From an uncultured Prevotellaceae bacterium (lineage in GTDB: Bacteria > Bacteroidota > Bacteroidia > Bacteroidales > Bacteroidaceae): a stretch of 46,008 bases of DNA. The notes under the pieces are model-generated. The model did not search any database. It worked only from the letters and a program-made list of their open reading frames with translations, and was not told the DNA's origin. Below, piece by piece: positions 25,976-34,454 of this stretch. The translations under genes and the position numbers were made by a program. Where the stretch lies: contig ONDP01000039.1 in NCBI GenBank assembly GCA_900316645.1, positions 1 to 46,008 of the forward strand, written 5' to 3'. Position 1 is the stretch's first letter. Each line of letters begins with the position of its first letter.

Positions 25976-26253
25976 ATCCAAAGCCTATGTTTAACTAAAA
26001 ATCCTTTTTTCAAAACAATTCCAGCCTTTTGGGGGGCTGGAGGGTCTCACCTTTCGATGAGTTATCTATACTAATACTAACCTTTCGATTTAAAAAAGAA
26101 AGTTATGACCGCCTCACGGTGCCCACTGTTATCCTAACACATTTAAAACTTTCTTAATTACCAATAACTAAAAACCTAAAACTATAAATATTACTACTAA
26201 CCTAAAACAATCTATTAACCGAATGTCATGTTGGAACCGCTTGTTCCTTTTGA
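25943..26253 (-). ncRNA. Candidate structured non-coding RNA, about 310 nt
   Basis: This stretch has its own - strand promoter and terminator and no ORF beyond a few codons. Read on the - strand, the 5' end folds as TGTCA-GGAAC-loop-GTTCC-TGACA. An AU-rich single-stranded region follows. Then a 9-bp stem AAGAAAGTT/AACTTTCTT encloses two small hairpins (TGTT/AACA and ACCG/CGGT), giving a three-way junction. After that come a CTCA/TGAG hairpin and a strong CCAGCC/GGCTGG hairpin (26021-26040), then the terminator. The segment TCGAAAGGT occurs twice. It does not show tmRNA, RNase P or SRP signatures that I know. A Bacteroidales 6S RNA or a trans-acting sRNA are possible identities. Confidence 0.6.
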
Positions 26254-26258
26254 CAATG

Positions 26259-26288
26259 CAAAGGTACGACGATTTTGGAAACCTGCAA
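26259..26288 (-). promoter_or_regulatory. Promoter of the candidate non-coding RNA
   Basis: Read on the - strand, TTG at 26288-26286, a 19-base spacer and TACCTTTG at 26266-26259. It is one of the best consensus matches in the window and drives transcription toward ispF. Confidence 0.75.
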
Positions 26289-26380
26289 TACTTTTTTCCC
26301 TTTTATTCTAAAAAAATACATCATTCTTGACCTAAATCAACCAATTGTGTGCGCAAACAGCGCAAAAATAGCCATTATTC

Positions 26381-26411
26381 TTGTTTTTATCCTCACTTAT
26401 TCGTACCTTTG
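26381..26411 (+). promoter_or_regulatory. Promoter of the family 4 glycosyltransferase gene
   Basis: TTG at 26381-26383, a 20-base spacer and TACCTTTG at 26404-26411. Only four bases separate the box from ATG 26416, so the transcript would start at or next to the start codon. Confidence 0.7.
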
Positions 26412-26415
26412 CAAT

Positions 26416-27684
26416 ATGCGAGTACTGATAGTCAATACAAGTGAACGGACAGGAGGGGCTGCCGTAGCGGCCAACCGACTGATGGAGGCCTTGAACAACA
26501 ATGGTGTGAAGGTCAAGATGCTGGTGCGCGACAAGGAGAGTCAGAAACTGACGGTCATCGGACTTCCCCAGTCATGGAAACTCCAATGGCATTTTCTCTG
26601 GGAACGTTTATGTGTGTGGTTCCACCTCCGTTTTCAGCGTCAACACCTTTTTGATGTCGATATCGCCAATGCCGGTTCCGACATCACCCGTCTGCCCGAG
26701 TTCCAAGAGGCCGACGTCATCCACCTGCACTGGATCAATCAGGGTATGCTGTCGTTACGGGACATCCGTATGATTCTGGAGAGCGGCAAGCGTGTGGTAT
26801 GGACGATGCACGACATCTGGCCTGCCACTGCCATCTGCCACCTGACACTCGACTGCCGTAAGTTTGAGACGGGATGCCAACAATGCCGACTGTTGCCTGG
26901 CGGCGGTGGTCCTCACGACTTATCGGCATCTGTCTGGCGCAGGAAGCAGCAGATGCTCAGCGGCCATCACATCACCTTCGTAGCGTGCAGTCAGTGGTTG
27001 GCGGGCGAGGCAGGCAAGAGTGCTCTGCTCAAGGGACAAACGGTGACGAGTATTCCCAACCCCATCGACACCCATATCTACCGTCCACTCAACAGGCAGC
27101 AGATGCGTCAGGAGTTAGGGCTGCCCGCCGACAAGCGTCTCGTCCTTTTCGTCTCGCAGCGTGCCACCAATCCCTACAAGGGTATGCAATACCTGACGGA
27201 AGCCTGTCAGCAACTTTCCTGCCAGTATCCCGAGATGACCGACAACACCGCTGTCGTCATTTTGGGCGGCCATGCCGAGGAAGTCACCCAGCAGCTGCCT
27301 TTTGAGAGCTATCCCTTAGGGTATGTGAACGACGAGCAGCGCATTGTAAAAGTATATAATGCCGCCGACGTCTTCGTACTGCCTTCCCTTTCCGAGAATC
27401 TGCCCAACACCATCATGGAGGCGATGGCCTGCGGTGTACCATGCATCGGTTTCAACATCGGCGGTATTCCCGAAGAGATTGACCACCGCAAGACTGGGTA
27501 TGTAGCCGCCTACCGCGATGCTGCCGACTTGGCGAAAGGCATCCATTGGGTACTCTTCGAGTCAACAGCCGATGAGGTCAGTGCAGCCTGTCTGAAGAAA
27601 GTAAAGCATAACTATTCGCAACAGAGTGTTGCCCAGCGATATATTGACATCTATGAAGATAACGATCATCACAGTAACCTATAA
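26416..27684 (+). CDS. Glycosyltransferase family 4 (WcaC-like)
   Basis: The 422-residue GT-B enzyme has the N-terminal strand and glycine loop MRVLIVNTSERTGGAAVAANRL. A Cys-rich insert (CHLTLDCRKFETGCQQC) is like that of WcaC-type transferases. The C-terminal donor-site pattern is PSLSENLPNTIMEAMACGVP with Glu residues in the usual E-x7-E spacing. It should add a sugar during exopolysaccharide synthesis at the cytoplasmic membrane. ATG 26416 gives the family start, although it leaves almost no 5' leader. Its 3' end overlaps the next gene by 32 bases. Confidence 0.88.
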   Translation: MRVLIVNTSERTGGAAVAANRLMEALNNNGVKVKMLVRDKESQKLTVIGLPQSWKLQWHFLWERLCVWFHLRFQRQHLFDVDIANAGSDITRLPEFQEADVIHLHWINQGMLSLRDIRMILESGKRVVWTMHDIWPATAICHLTLDCRKFETGCQQCRLLPGGGGPHDLSASVWRRKQQMLSGHHITFVACSQWLAGEAGKSALLKGQTVTSIPNPIDTHIYRPLNRQQMRQELGLPADKRLVLFVSQRATNPYKGMQYLTEACQQLSCQYPEMTDNTAVVILGGHAEEVTQQLPFESYPLGYVNDEQRIVKVYNAADVFVLPSLSENLPNTIMEAMACGVPCIGFNIGGIPEEIDHRKTGYVAAYRDAADLAKGIHWVLFESTADEVSAACLKKVKHNYSQQSVAQRYIDIYEDNDHHSNL

Positions 27685-30472
27685 CGCAGCATCTGTGCTG
27701 CAACGTACCCTTGACAGCATGAGTCGTCAGACCCATCAGGACATCGAGCATCTCATCATCGACGGTGCCTCAAAAGACGGTACAGTGGCGATGGCTGAAG
27801 CCTATAAGTCCAAGAGTCCCTATCAGGTCGTCATCCAGTCAGAACCCGACCGTGGTCTCTATGATGCCATGAACAAGGGACTGCGTATGGCAACGGGCGA
27901 CTACCTCGTCTTCCTCAATGCCGGTGACACCCTACACGCCGACGACACACTGGAGGTGGTTCATGGTGAAGGGTTAAGGGTTAAGGATTGTGCCGTCATT
28001 TACGGCGATACGGCTATTGTAGATGCTGAGGGGCAATTCCTCCACCTGCGCCGTTTGCGCCCTCCCAAGGAATTGTCTTGGCGCTCGTTTCGCCAGGGCA
28101 TGCTGGTATGCCACCAAGCCTTCTATGTGCGCACAGATATTGCCCAGCAGGAAACCTACGACCTGCAATATCGCCATTCGGCAGACGTTGACTGGTGCAT
28201 CCGGGTGATGAAGCGCGCTGAACAAATGCGACTGCCACTAGTCAACACCAACACTGTTCTTGCCGACTTCTTGGAGGGAGGCAATACCACACAAAACCAT
28301 CGGGCTTCACTAAAAGAACGCTACCGTGTGATGAGTCACCACTACGGCAGCATACCGACATTTTTCATGCATATCTGGTTTATCGTGCGTACATTATTAT
28401 TCTTATTTGCACTGCTGGCTGTCATGCCCGGTCACGCACAGCGCACCAACGGACTCATCGAAACCGACCCAGCTTTCTACCAGACGGCAGAAGCACAGCG
28501 CATCGGTCAGCAAGTATTGCTCTATCAGCGCGTTACAGGCGGATGGCCTAAGAACATCGACATGTCGCGCCCGCTGTCTGACACCGAGCGCGACACGCTG
28601 TTGAAAGAAAAGGAGCGAATCGACGACTCCACCACCGACAACGGAGCCACCAACATGCAACTCGCCTTTCTGGCACGTCTCTACAAGGCTACAGGCGACC
28701 GGCAGTATCGCGACGCCTTCCAAAAAGGCATCATGTATCTGCTCAGCGGACAGTACGAGAATGGCGGGTGGCCGCAATTCTGGCCTCATCCACATGGTTA
28801 TCAGATACACATCACCTATAACGACGATGCGATGGTGAATACGCTCGAGATGCTCCGCAACGTGGCAGAGCAGCGCCCTCCCTATGATAGCAATTTGGTG
28901 GACAGACAACTCAAGAAACAGATGCTCAAGGCTTTCAATAAGGGCATTGAGTGCATCCTCGCCACACAGATTGTCACGAACGGCGAACTTACCGTATGGT
29001 GCCAGCAACACTATCGCGACACCTATCTTCCTGCTCCTGCCCGCGCTTTTGAATTACCGTCGTACGCTTCGTCCGAGAGCGGGGGCATCACCCGCCTGCT
29101 GATGAGTCTGCCCCACCCCGACGAGCGTGTCAAACGCTCCATCCATGCTGCCATGCGGTGGTTCGACAAATACAAGTTGACGGGACTGCGCATCTGTCGC
29201 ACTGGGCAATGGGCACGAGCCGACAGCGAGACATGGCTGGAGGAAGACCCTACGGCTCCCCCCATCTGGGCACGCTATTACGATTTGAAACGCTGCGAAC
29301 CGTTCGTTTGCGACAGAGACGGCATACCACGTCGCCGACTGGAACAGATAGGTCATGAGCGTCGCAACGGCTACGGATGGTTTATCGACCGCATTGCTCC
29401 CCTGTTCCCCCTTTACGAGGAATGGGCTGCCAAGAACGATCCGCAACATAAAGTATTCATCAGTCTTGAGACCAAGGGCGCCAACGAGAACGGCACCATC
29501 GAGATGTATCGCCAGCCGGAAATCCACTATGCCGATTTCGACGCCATCGTCACGGCAGGCCAGAGCATACAGGCTGCCATCGAGCGTGCCCCCGCCCAGT
29601 CTGATAAGCCCTATAAGATTCTCATCCGCAAGGGGGTGTATCAGCAGAAAGTCATCATCGACCGACCGAACATCGTACTGGTGGGCGAACAGCGCGACAG
29701 CACCATCATCCAACTGGCAGAACTCAGCAGCAAGCCCGTGGTGAACGACTATCACGGACGCGAGGTGAAGCATGGTGTCGTAGAACTGCTGGAGGGTGCC
29801 GACGACTGCGTCATCAGCGGTCTGACCATCTATAACAATTATGGCACAACCGTCGAGAACACCACCAAACACCAGTTCAGCGTCTATGGCAGAGCCACCC
29901 GCACCATCATCATCAACAGCAACATCTGGTCGGATGGAAACGATGCCCTCTCGCTATGGGCTCCCGAGGGCAACGGCATGTACTACCACGCCGACCTCTA
30001 CCTACGCTGTCGGGGCGTTGATTTCCTCTGCCCGCGTGGTTGGTGCTATGCCACCCGCTGCCGTTTTGAGGGCGACGGCCACGCCATTATCTGGCACGAC
30101 GGACGTGGCGATGCCTCGAAAAAGCTCGTCATTGTCGATTCCAAGTTCGATGCCCTGCGTCCTACCACGTTAGGCCGCTATCATCACGATTCGCAGTTCT
30201 TCCTCATCCACTGCCAGTTGTCAAAGAACATCCTCGACGAGAACATCCATTACGCTTACACCGACAAAGTCCTCGACCCCTGTCCTTGGGGACTACGAGC
30301 CTACTATTATGCCTGTAAACGAGAGGACGGCCACAGCGGTTGGCTCACTGACAATTTGCAAGAGGCAGCAGGCAGGCCCGAGTTCCATGCCATCAATGCC
30401 CTTTGGACTTTCGACAGGAAATGGAATCCCGAGGCCCATATCCGCGACCTCTGGAACGTAGTGGCGTATTAG
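27653..30472 (+). CDS. Fusion: family 2 glycosyltransferase + PL10-type pectate lyase + CE8-type pectinesterase
   Basis: A single 939-residue ORF holds three recognisable parts. Residues 1-238 are a GT2 (MKITIITVTYN, HLIIDGASKDGT, SEPDRGLYDAMNKGL, FLNAGD). Residues 239-263 (MHIWFIVR, then a Leu-rich core, then MPGHAQ) look like a signal peptide or membrane anchor. Residues about 264-598 match PL10 pectate lyases (VTGGWPKNIDM, DDSTTDNGATN, YNDDAMV, RDGIPRRRLEQIGHERRNGYGWF). Residues about 628-939 match CE8 pectin methylesterases (GVYQQKVIID, the DGNDALSLW and GVDFLCPRGWCYATRCRF segments replacing QDTL and DFIFG, and PWGLRAYYY). An internal ATG at 28367 would give a separate exported 701-residue PL10-CE8 enzyme. 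Whether the cell makes the fusion, the shorter form or both cannot be told here. Confidence 0.8.
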   Translation: MKITIITVTYNAASVLQRTLDSMSRQTHQDIEHLIIDGASKDGTVAMAEAYKSKSPYQVVIQSEPDRGLYDAMNKGLRMATGDYLVFLNAGDTLHADDTLEVVHGEGLRVKDCAVIYGDTAIVDAEGQFLHLRRLRPPKELSWRSFRQGMLVCHQAFYVRTDIAQQETYDLQYRHSADVDWCIRVMKRAEQMRLPLVNTNTVLADFLEGGNTTQNHRASLKERYRVMSHHYGSIPTFFMHIWFIVRTLLFLFALLAVMPGHAQRTNGLIETDPAFYQTAEAQRIGQQVLLYQRVTGGWPKNIDMSRPLSDTERDTLLKEKERIDDSTTDNGATNMQLAFLARLYKATGDRQYRDAFQKGIMYLLSGQYENGGWPQFWPHPHGYQIHITYNDDAMVNTLEMLRNVAEQRPPYDSNLVDRQLKKQMLKAFNKGIECILATQIVTNGELTVWCQQHYRDTYLPAPARAFELPSYASSESGGITRLLMSLPHPDERVKRSIHAAMRWFDKYKLTGLRICRTGQWARADSETWLEEDPTAPPIWARYYDLKRCEPFVCDRDGIPRRRLEQIGHERRNGYGWFIDRIAPLFPLYEEWAAKNDPQHKVFISLETKGANENGTIEMYRQPEIHYADFDAIVTAGQSIQAAIERAPAQSDKPYKILIRKGVYQQKVIIDRPNIVLVGEQRDSTIIQLAELSSKPVVNDYHGREVKHGVVELLEGADDCVISGLTIYNNYGTTVENTTKHQFSVYGRATRTIIINSNIWSDGNDALSLWAPEGNGMYYHADLYLRCRGVDFLCPRGWCYATRCRFEGDGHAIIWHDGRGDASKKLVIVDSKFDALRPTTLGRYHHDSQFFLIHCQLSKNILDENIHYAYTDKVLDPCPWGLRAYYYACKREDGHSGWLTDNLQEAAGRPEFHAINALWTFDRKWNPEAHIRDLWNVVAY

Positions 30473-30493
30473 AGCATCTATATTTTGCAAGGA

Positions 30494-32128
30494 CTAATAC
30501 GTTCCGATTTTGCAAACGTCATCCTCGAAGGTGTCTTTGGAGACGGCTTTTGCCTTTAGCTTCGAACGATACGTGTATATCGTAGTGATGCTGGATCGCA
30601 GGATGTCGGCAATACGCTGGTTGTCGTTGATGCCCAAGCGGATGAGGGCAAGGACACGCAGCTCGGTGGACAGTTTCATGGCATCACCAGAAACTTCGAA
30701 TCGGTTTTCGGGAGTCAGCAGCCGATTCACCTCCTCGACAAAACGAGGATAGATATTTAGGAATGCCGTATCGAAGTTCTGATGGAACAGGCGGATGCCC
30801 TCATTGAGAGCGGTGTTACTCTTCAATTCGGCATAGAGGTCTTCCAACTTACGGTCACGAGCCAGTCGGTTAAGCATTTTATTGCGTTCCTCGCTCCGAT
30901 GCACCAAATCACTGCACAGTTGCAAGAAACGTCCGATATATTCCTCCTTGATTCGGTTGTCCTCCTTCATCAGACTATTCAATGCTTGTATTTCCTGGTT
31001 ATGTTGGGTGAGTTCCTTGTTCATCAAACTGATTTTGCGTGAAATGATGCGCCGCTTACGGAGCAGGGTGAAGGTTAAAAGCGTCAAGCTCAGCAACAAA
31101 AGGGCCAATATAGAAACGACGAAGAGAGAGATGGTGGTGCGATACTGCATCTGAGCACGCTCTAAATCATAGGCCTTGGTAATGACAGGCGACAGGCGCG
31201 CCACCTGCATGCTGCGCAACCCACCGCCATAGGCTTCAGCATCGTCGCTGGCACGCGAAATATAAGTATAGGCCTTTTCCAGTTCACCATGGTCCAAAAG
31301 GAATATGGACAACTCACGGAAGGAAATGTTCTCAAGGATGGCCCCTTTGGCATCACTGATAGCACTGAACAGCAGGTAGCGCTCCTCCATCTCAGCGTCT
31401 TGCTTGCACCGGTAGAAATAGGCAAGTGTACTGGCTATGATAGAATAACGGCGGTCGCCAGGTTGGAAAGAGGGCAGGAGATCATCGAACATGCGAATAG
31501 CGGCATCTACATCACCCACCTCACACAAATAACCGGCACGGTTAGTAATGTAAGTAAACGACTCCTTAGGAGCTATCTGCATCACCTTCTGACGATAATA
31601 CTGAACACTGTCGATATACTCTGGGAAAAAGGGTAAAGACTGCGCCATTTCCGAGCGGTAGAGATTGATTTCCACTCGTTGGTTATAGTAGCTGACAAGA
31701 TCGTCGTCAGTCAACAGTTCCATAGGAATGGCATCCAGTATGTCCTCAGCTTTTTCGAACAATCCTCTCACCGACAGGATGTGCGACAGCTTGATGTAAC
31801 TGGCAACATACTGTTCCTGACGTGCGCCATCTTGCTGGGCAAGCTTGATATTCTCCTCGATATAATGATAGGCAGAATCGAACTGAAAGGCAAGATACTC
31901 ATCGTAGAGGCGCATGTTCATCTCATAGCGCTGAATAGGCGTCAGGCGTACACTCTGAAATCCTTGAGTGAGCATTTTTATATGATTTTCTTTCTCCGCT
32001 ACTATCGAATTGGAGCGGGCTATCAGACTATCGAGTGTCTGATAGAGTTGAGAAATAGTAGGTTGGGTTGAATGCACTTTCAACACACAGCAGGAAACAA
32101 GCAGTAAAAACCAAATGCGCTTCACCAT
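30494..32128 (-). CDS. SusR-like membrane-bound regulator (DUF6377 type)
   Basis: The 544-residue protein has an N-terminal signal/anchor, a helical TPR-like periplasmic region (about 25-325), one membrane helix (331-355), a coiled coil (about 360-400) and a C-terminal LuxR-like helix-turn-helix (about 488-525, ELRVLALIRLGINDNQRIADILRSS). This architecture is that of SusR, which senses maltose-type sugars and activates starch genes in Bacteroides thetaiotaomicron. It is divergent from the susB-susC-susD operon it probably controls. The 262-base divergent region carries promoters and inverted repeats. Its 3' end faces the pectin-enzyme gene, with only 21 bases between the stops and no clear terminator. 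Confidence 0.87.
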   Translation of the reverse strand: MVKRIWFLLLVSCCVLKVHSTQPTISQLYQTLDSLIARSNSIVAEKENHIKMLTQGFQSVRLTPIQRYEMNMRLYDEYLAFQFDSAYHYIEENIKLAQQDGARQEQYVASYIKLSHILSVRGLFEKAEDILDAIPMELLTDDDLVSYYNQRVEINLYRSEMAQSLPFFPEYIDSVQYYRQKVMQIAPKESFTYITNRAGYLCEVGDVDAAIRMFDDLLPSFQPGDRRYSIIASTLAYFYRCKQDAEMEERYLLFSAISDAKGAILENISFRELSIFLLDHGELEKAYTYISRASDDAEAYGGGLRSMQVARLSPVITKAYDLERAQMQYRTTISLFVVSILALLLLSLTLLTFTLLRKRRIISRKISLMNKELTQHNQEIQALNSLMKEDNRIKEEYIGRFLQLCSDLVHRSEERNKMLNRLARDRKLEDLYAELKSNTALNEGIRLFHQNFDTAFLNIYPRFVEEVNRLLTPENRFEVSGDAMKLSTELRVLALIRLGINDNQRIADILRSSITTIYTYRSKLKAKAVSKDTFEDDVCKIGTY

Positions 32129-32163
32129 AAGTCTATAAAGTTTGCAAGTTGTTTAATCAGCAG

Positions 32164-32195
32164 CAAAGATAAATAATTTTTTCATTACTTCCAAA
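32164..32195 (-). promoter_or_regulatory. Promoter of the susR-like gene
   Basis: Read on the - strand, TTTG at 32195-32192, a 20-base spacer and TATCTTTG at 32171-32164. The -33 element lies inside the left arm of the inverted repeat at 32191-32223. Confidence 0.7.
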
Positions 32196-32223
32196 TCAGG
32201 ATGCATAATATAGCCTGATTTGG
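32191..32223. promoter_or_regulatory. Perfect 10-bp inverted repeat, candidate operator
   Basis: CCAAATCAGG (32191-32200) and CCTGATTTGG (32214-32223) are exact inverted copies separated by 13 bases; they overlap the susR -33 element. A second, smaller inverted repeat AGATGC/GCATCT lies at 32247-32267, between the two divergent promoters. Confidence 0.6.
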
Positions 32224-32321
32224 GAATGGAAATCTTTTGATATTTTAGATGCAAGAAAATCGCATCTCACTTATGCTCAACTAGTTATATTTTAAACCGT
32301 TTTGATTTTTGTTTGTTGTGC

Positions 32322-32352
32322 TTGCATCCTACTATCAATTCTCCTAATTTTG
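32322..32352 (+). promoter_or_regulatory. Promoter of the susB-susC-susD operon
   Basis: TTG at 32322-32324, a 20-base spacer and TAATTTTG at 32345-32352; the susB ATG follows 38 bases later. Confidence 0.65.
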
Positions 32353-32390
32353 CGGCCAGAATCATCAACTCGTACTAAATACTTATAATT

Positions 32391-34400
32391 ATGAATAATA
32401 TTATTAGGTTAGTTGTTAGTTTTATTTTGGTTTGCTCGACTGCGTTGAGTAACGCGGCAGAGAAAGTGGCTTCACCCGACGGTCGGATTTTGGTGACCGT
32501 CGGTCTGAAGTCAGGTAAACCCTACTACACCGTCGATTATAACAAGACTCCCATCGTTGCCCCTTCGCACCTCGGATTCCAGTTTGACAAAGGCATACTT
32601 GGCAAAGATATGAAAATCACAGGCACGCGTACCGATTCAAAGGACGAGACATGGCAACAGCTTTGGGGAGAAGACGAGACCGTGCGCAACCACTATAACG
32701 AACTGGCCGTCGATCTGCAGGAGAAAGGCAGCAAGCACTGGATGACCGTCGTATTCCGCGTGTTCAACGACGGCATTGGCTTTAGATATATGATTCATAC
32801 TTTAGATAAAGGTGAAAAGTATTGTATTCAGGAAGAATTGACTGAGATAGCCTTGGCACACGATGCCAAGGCATGGTCAATCCCTACCAACCACACAGAG
32901 TATTTTGAAGGAATCTATAAGTCCGAATTGCTCAGCAAGAAGGACACCATTTGCACTCCAGTGACCATAGAATACGACAAGAACGTGTTTCTTGCCCTAC
33001 ACGAGGCCGCATTGGAAGACTATGCCAGCATCAATCTCTCAAGCGTCACCCCCAACCCCTCGCCAAAAGGGAAGGGTGGAACTGTGTGCTTGCGCACCGC
33101 ACTCACTCCCTGGCAGAACGGGGTGAAAGTGTATTGCGAGGGTGAGAAGCTGACACCTTGGCGCACTATTATAATAGGTACATGCGCAGGAGACCTGATG
33201 ACTTCCCGACTGATGCTGAACCTCAACGAGCCGTCAAAAATAGAGGATCCGTCATGGATAGAGCCAGGACGCTACATCGGCATCTGGTGGAGCATCCACA
33301 AGAAGCAGAACACTTGGGAAATGGGACCTACACACGGAGCAACCACACAAAACGTCAAAAGATATATAGATTTTGCAGCACGTCACGGATTCAGTGGCGT
33401 GCTGGCCGAGGGCTGGAACCCTGGATGGGGCAAAGGCGAGCGCATCAGCTATCTGAAGGCATACCCCGACTTCGACATCGAGGAAGTATGCCGCTATGCT
33501 CAGTCAAAGGGTGTCCGCTTCATCGGACACACGGAAACATGGGGCAATGCCAATTTGCTGGAAGCACAGATGGACTCTGCCTTCGCATGGTTCCATCGTT
33601 TGGGCATCCGTGCCGTGAAAACGGGCTATGTAGGTCATCTGTTCGACGGCAAGGAACTGGCAAAGTCACAGTACGGCATCCGCCACTATCGCAAGGTGAT
33701 AGAGACAGCTGCCAAATACCAGATAATGATTGACAACCACGAGCCAGCCATGCCTACCGGCATACAGCGCACATGGCCCAACCTGATGACGCAGGAGGGT
33801 GTTCGCGGACAGGAATACAACGCATGGGACAGAAGAGGCGGCAATCCTCCTGCCCATACCGTCACACTGCCATTTACGCGATGTCTGGCAGGACCTACCG
33901 ACTTCACACCAGCTATCTTCAACTTCTCGGAAGTGGTGAAGGGCACCCACCCGCACTCCACATTGGCAAAGCAGCTCGGTGAGTTTGTAGTCATCTACAG
34001 TCCGCTGCAGATGGCAGCCGATGCCATTGAAAACTACGAGGGACAGCCCGCATTGACTTTCATCGAGAGTTGTCCCACCACCTGGAGCAAGACACTGGTG
34101 CCTAACGGCGAGATAGGCAAGTATGTCACTGTGGCACGTAAAGAACGAGGCGGTGACCGCTGGTTCATCGGCAGTATCACCAATGAGGAGGCACGCCAAA
34201 TCGACCTGTCCCTTGACTTCCTTGACAAAGGTGCAAAATACCGAGCCGTCATCTACGAGGACGGACCGGATGCCGACTACGAAAAGAACCCCTACCCCAT
34301 AACCATCCGTCAGGAGGAAGTGACGAGTGAAACCACGTTGCACTTAAAGCTTGCCCGCAGTGGAGGAGCGGGAGTTAGAATTGAAAAGTTGAAGAATTGA
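32391..34400 (+). CDS. susB: Glycoside hydrolase family 97, SusB-like alpha-glucosidase
   Basis: The 669-residue protein has a signal peptide (ending near SNAAEK). The GH97 N-terminal domain follows with QFDKGILGKDMKITGTRTDSKDETWQ, then a (beta/alpha)8 region with FAARHGFSGVLAEGWNPGW and VKTGYVGHLFDG. Glu451 (DNHEPAMPTG) and Glu475 (EGVRGQEYNAW) are 24 apart, matching the spacing I recall for base Glu508 and acid Glu532 of SusB, so an inverting alpha-glucosidase acting on periplasmic malto-oligosaccharides is likely. A Pro/Gly insertion around residues 221-229 coincides with the GC-rich element at 33047-33079. Confidence 0.92.
   Translation: MNNIIRLVVSFILVCSTALSNAAEKVASPDGRILVTVGLKSGKPYYTVDYNKTPIVAPSHLGFQFDKGILGKDMKITGTRTDSKDETWQQLWGEDETVRNHYNELAVDLQEKGSKHWMTVVFRVFNDGIGFRYMIHTLDKGEKYCIQEELTEIALAHDAKAWSIPTNHTEYFEGIYKSELLSKKDTICTPVTIEYDKNVFLALHEAALEDYASINLSSVTPNPSPKGKGGTVCLRTALTPWQNGVKVYCEGEKLTPWRTIIIGTCAGDLMTSRLMLNLNEPSKIEDPSWIEPGRYIGIWWSIHKKQNTWEMGPTHGATTQNVKRYIDFAARHGFSGVLAEGWNPGWGKGERISYLKAYPDFDIEEVCRYAQSKGVRFIGHTETWGNANLLEAQMDSAFAWFHRLGIRAVKTGYVGHLFDGKELAKSQYGIRHYRKVIETAAKYQIMIDNHEPAMPTGIQRTWPNLMTQEGVRGQEYNAWDRRGGNPPAHTVTLPFTRCLAGPTDFTPAIFNFSEVVKGTHPHSTLAKQLGEFVVIYSPLQMAADAIENYEGQPALTFIESCPTTWSKTLVPNGEIGKYVTVARKERGGDRWFIGSITNEEARQIDLSLDFLDKGAKYRAVIYEDGPDADYEKNPYPITIRQEEVTSETTLHLKLARSGGAGVRIEKLKN
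33047..33079 (+). repeat. GC-rich dispersed element inside the GH97 gene, copy 2
   Basis: It contains CCCCAACCCCTC, identical to the core at 5824-5858, followed by an AAAGGGAAGGGTGG arm. Here it is read in a different frame, giving TPNPSPKGKGG. Confidence 0.55.
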
Positions 34401-34454
34401 AGAATTGAAACATTATTTTATTAACTCTTATTTATAACTTAAAACAACAACAAG

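Noticed and set aside
25943-26253. tmRNA, RNase P RNA or SRP RNA
   Set aside because: No ANDYALAA-type tag frame with tRNA-like ends, no RNase P GAGGAAAGTC-type core and no SRP GGAAGCAGC tetraloop region could be found.
29054-29872. Open frame of 272 codons opposite the pectin-enzyme part of the fusion gene
   Set aside because: It reflects the GC-rich third positions of the + strand gene; no recognisable domain.
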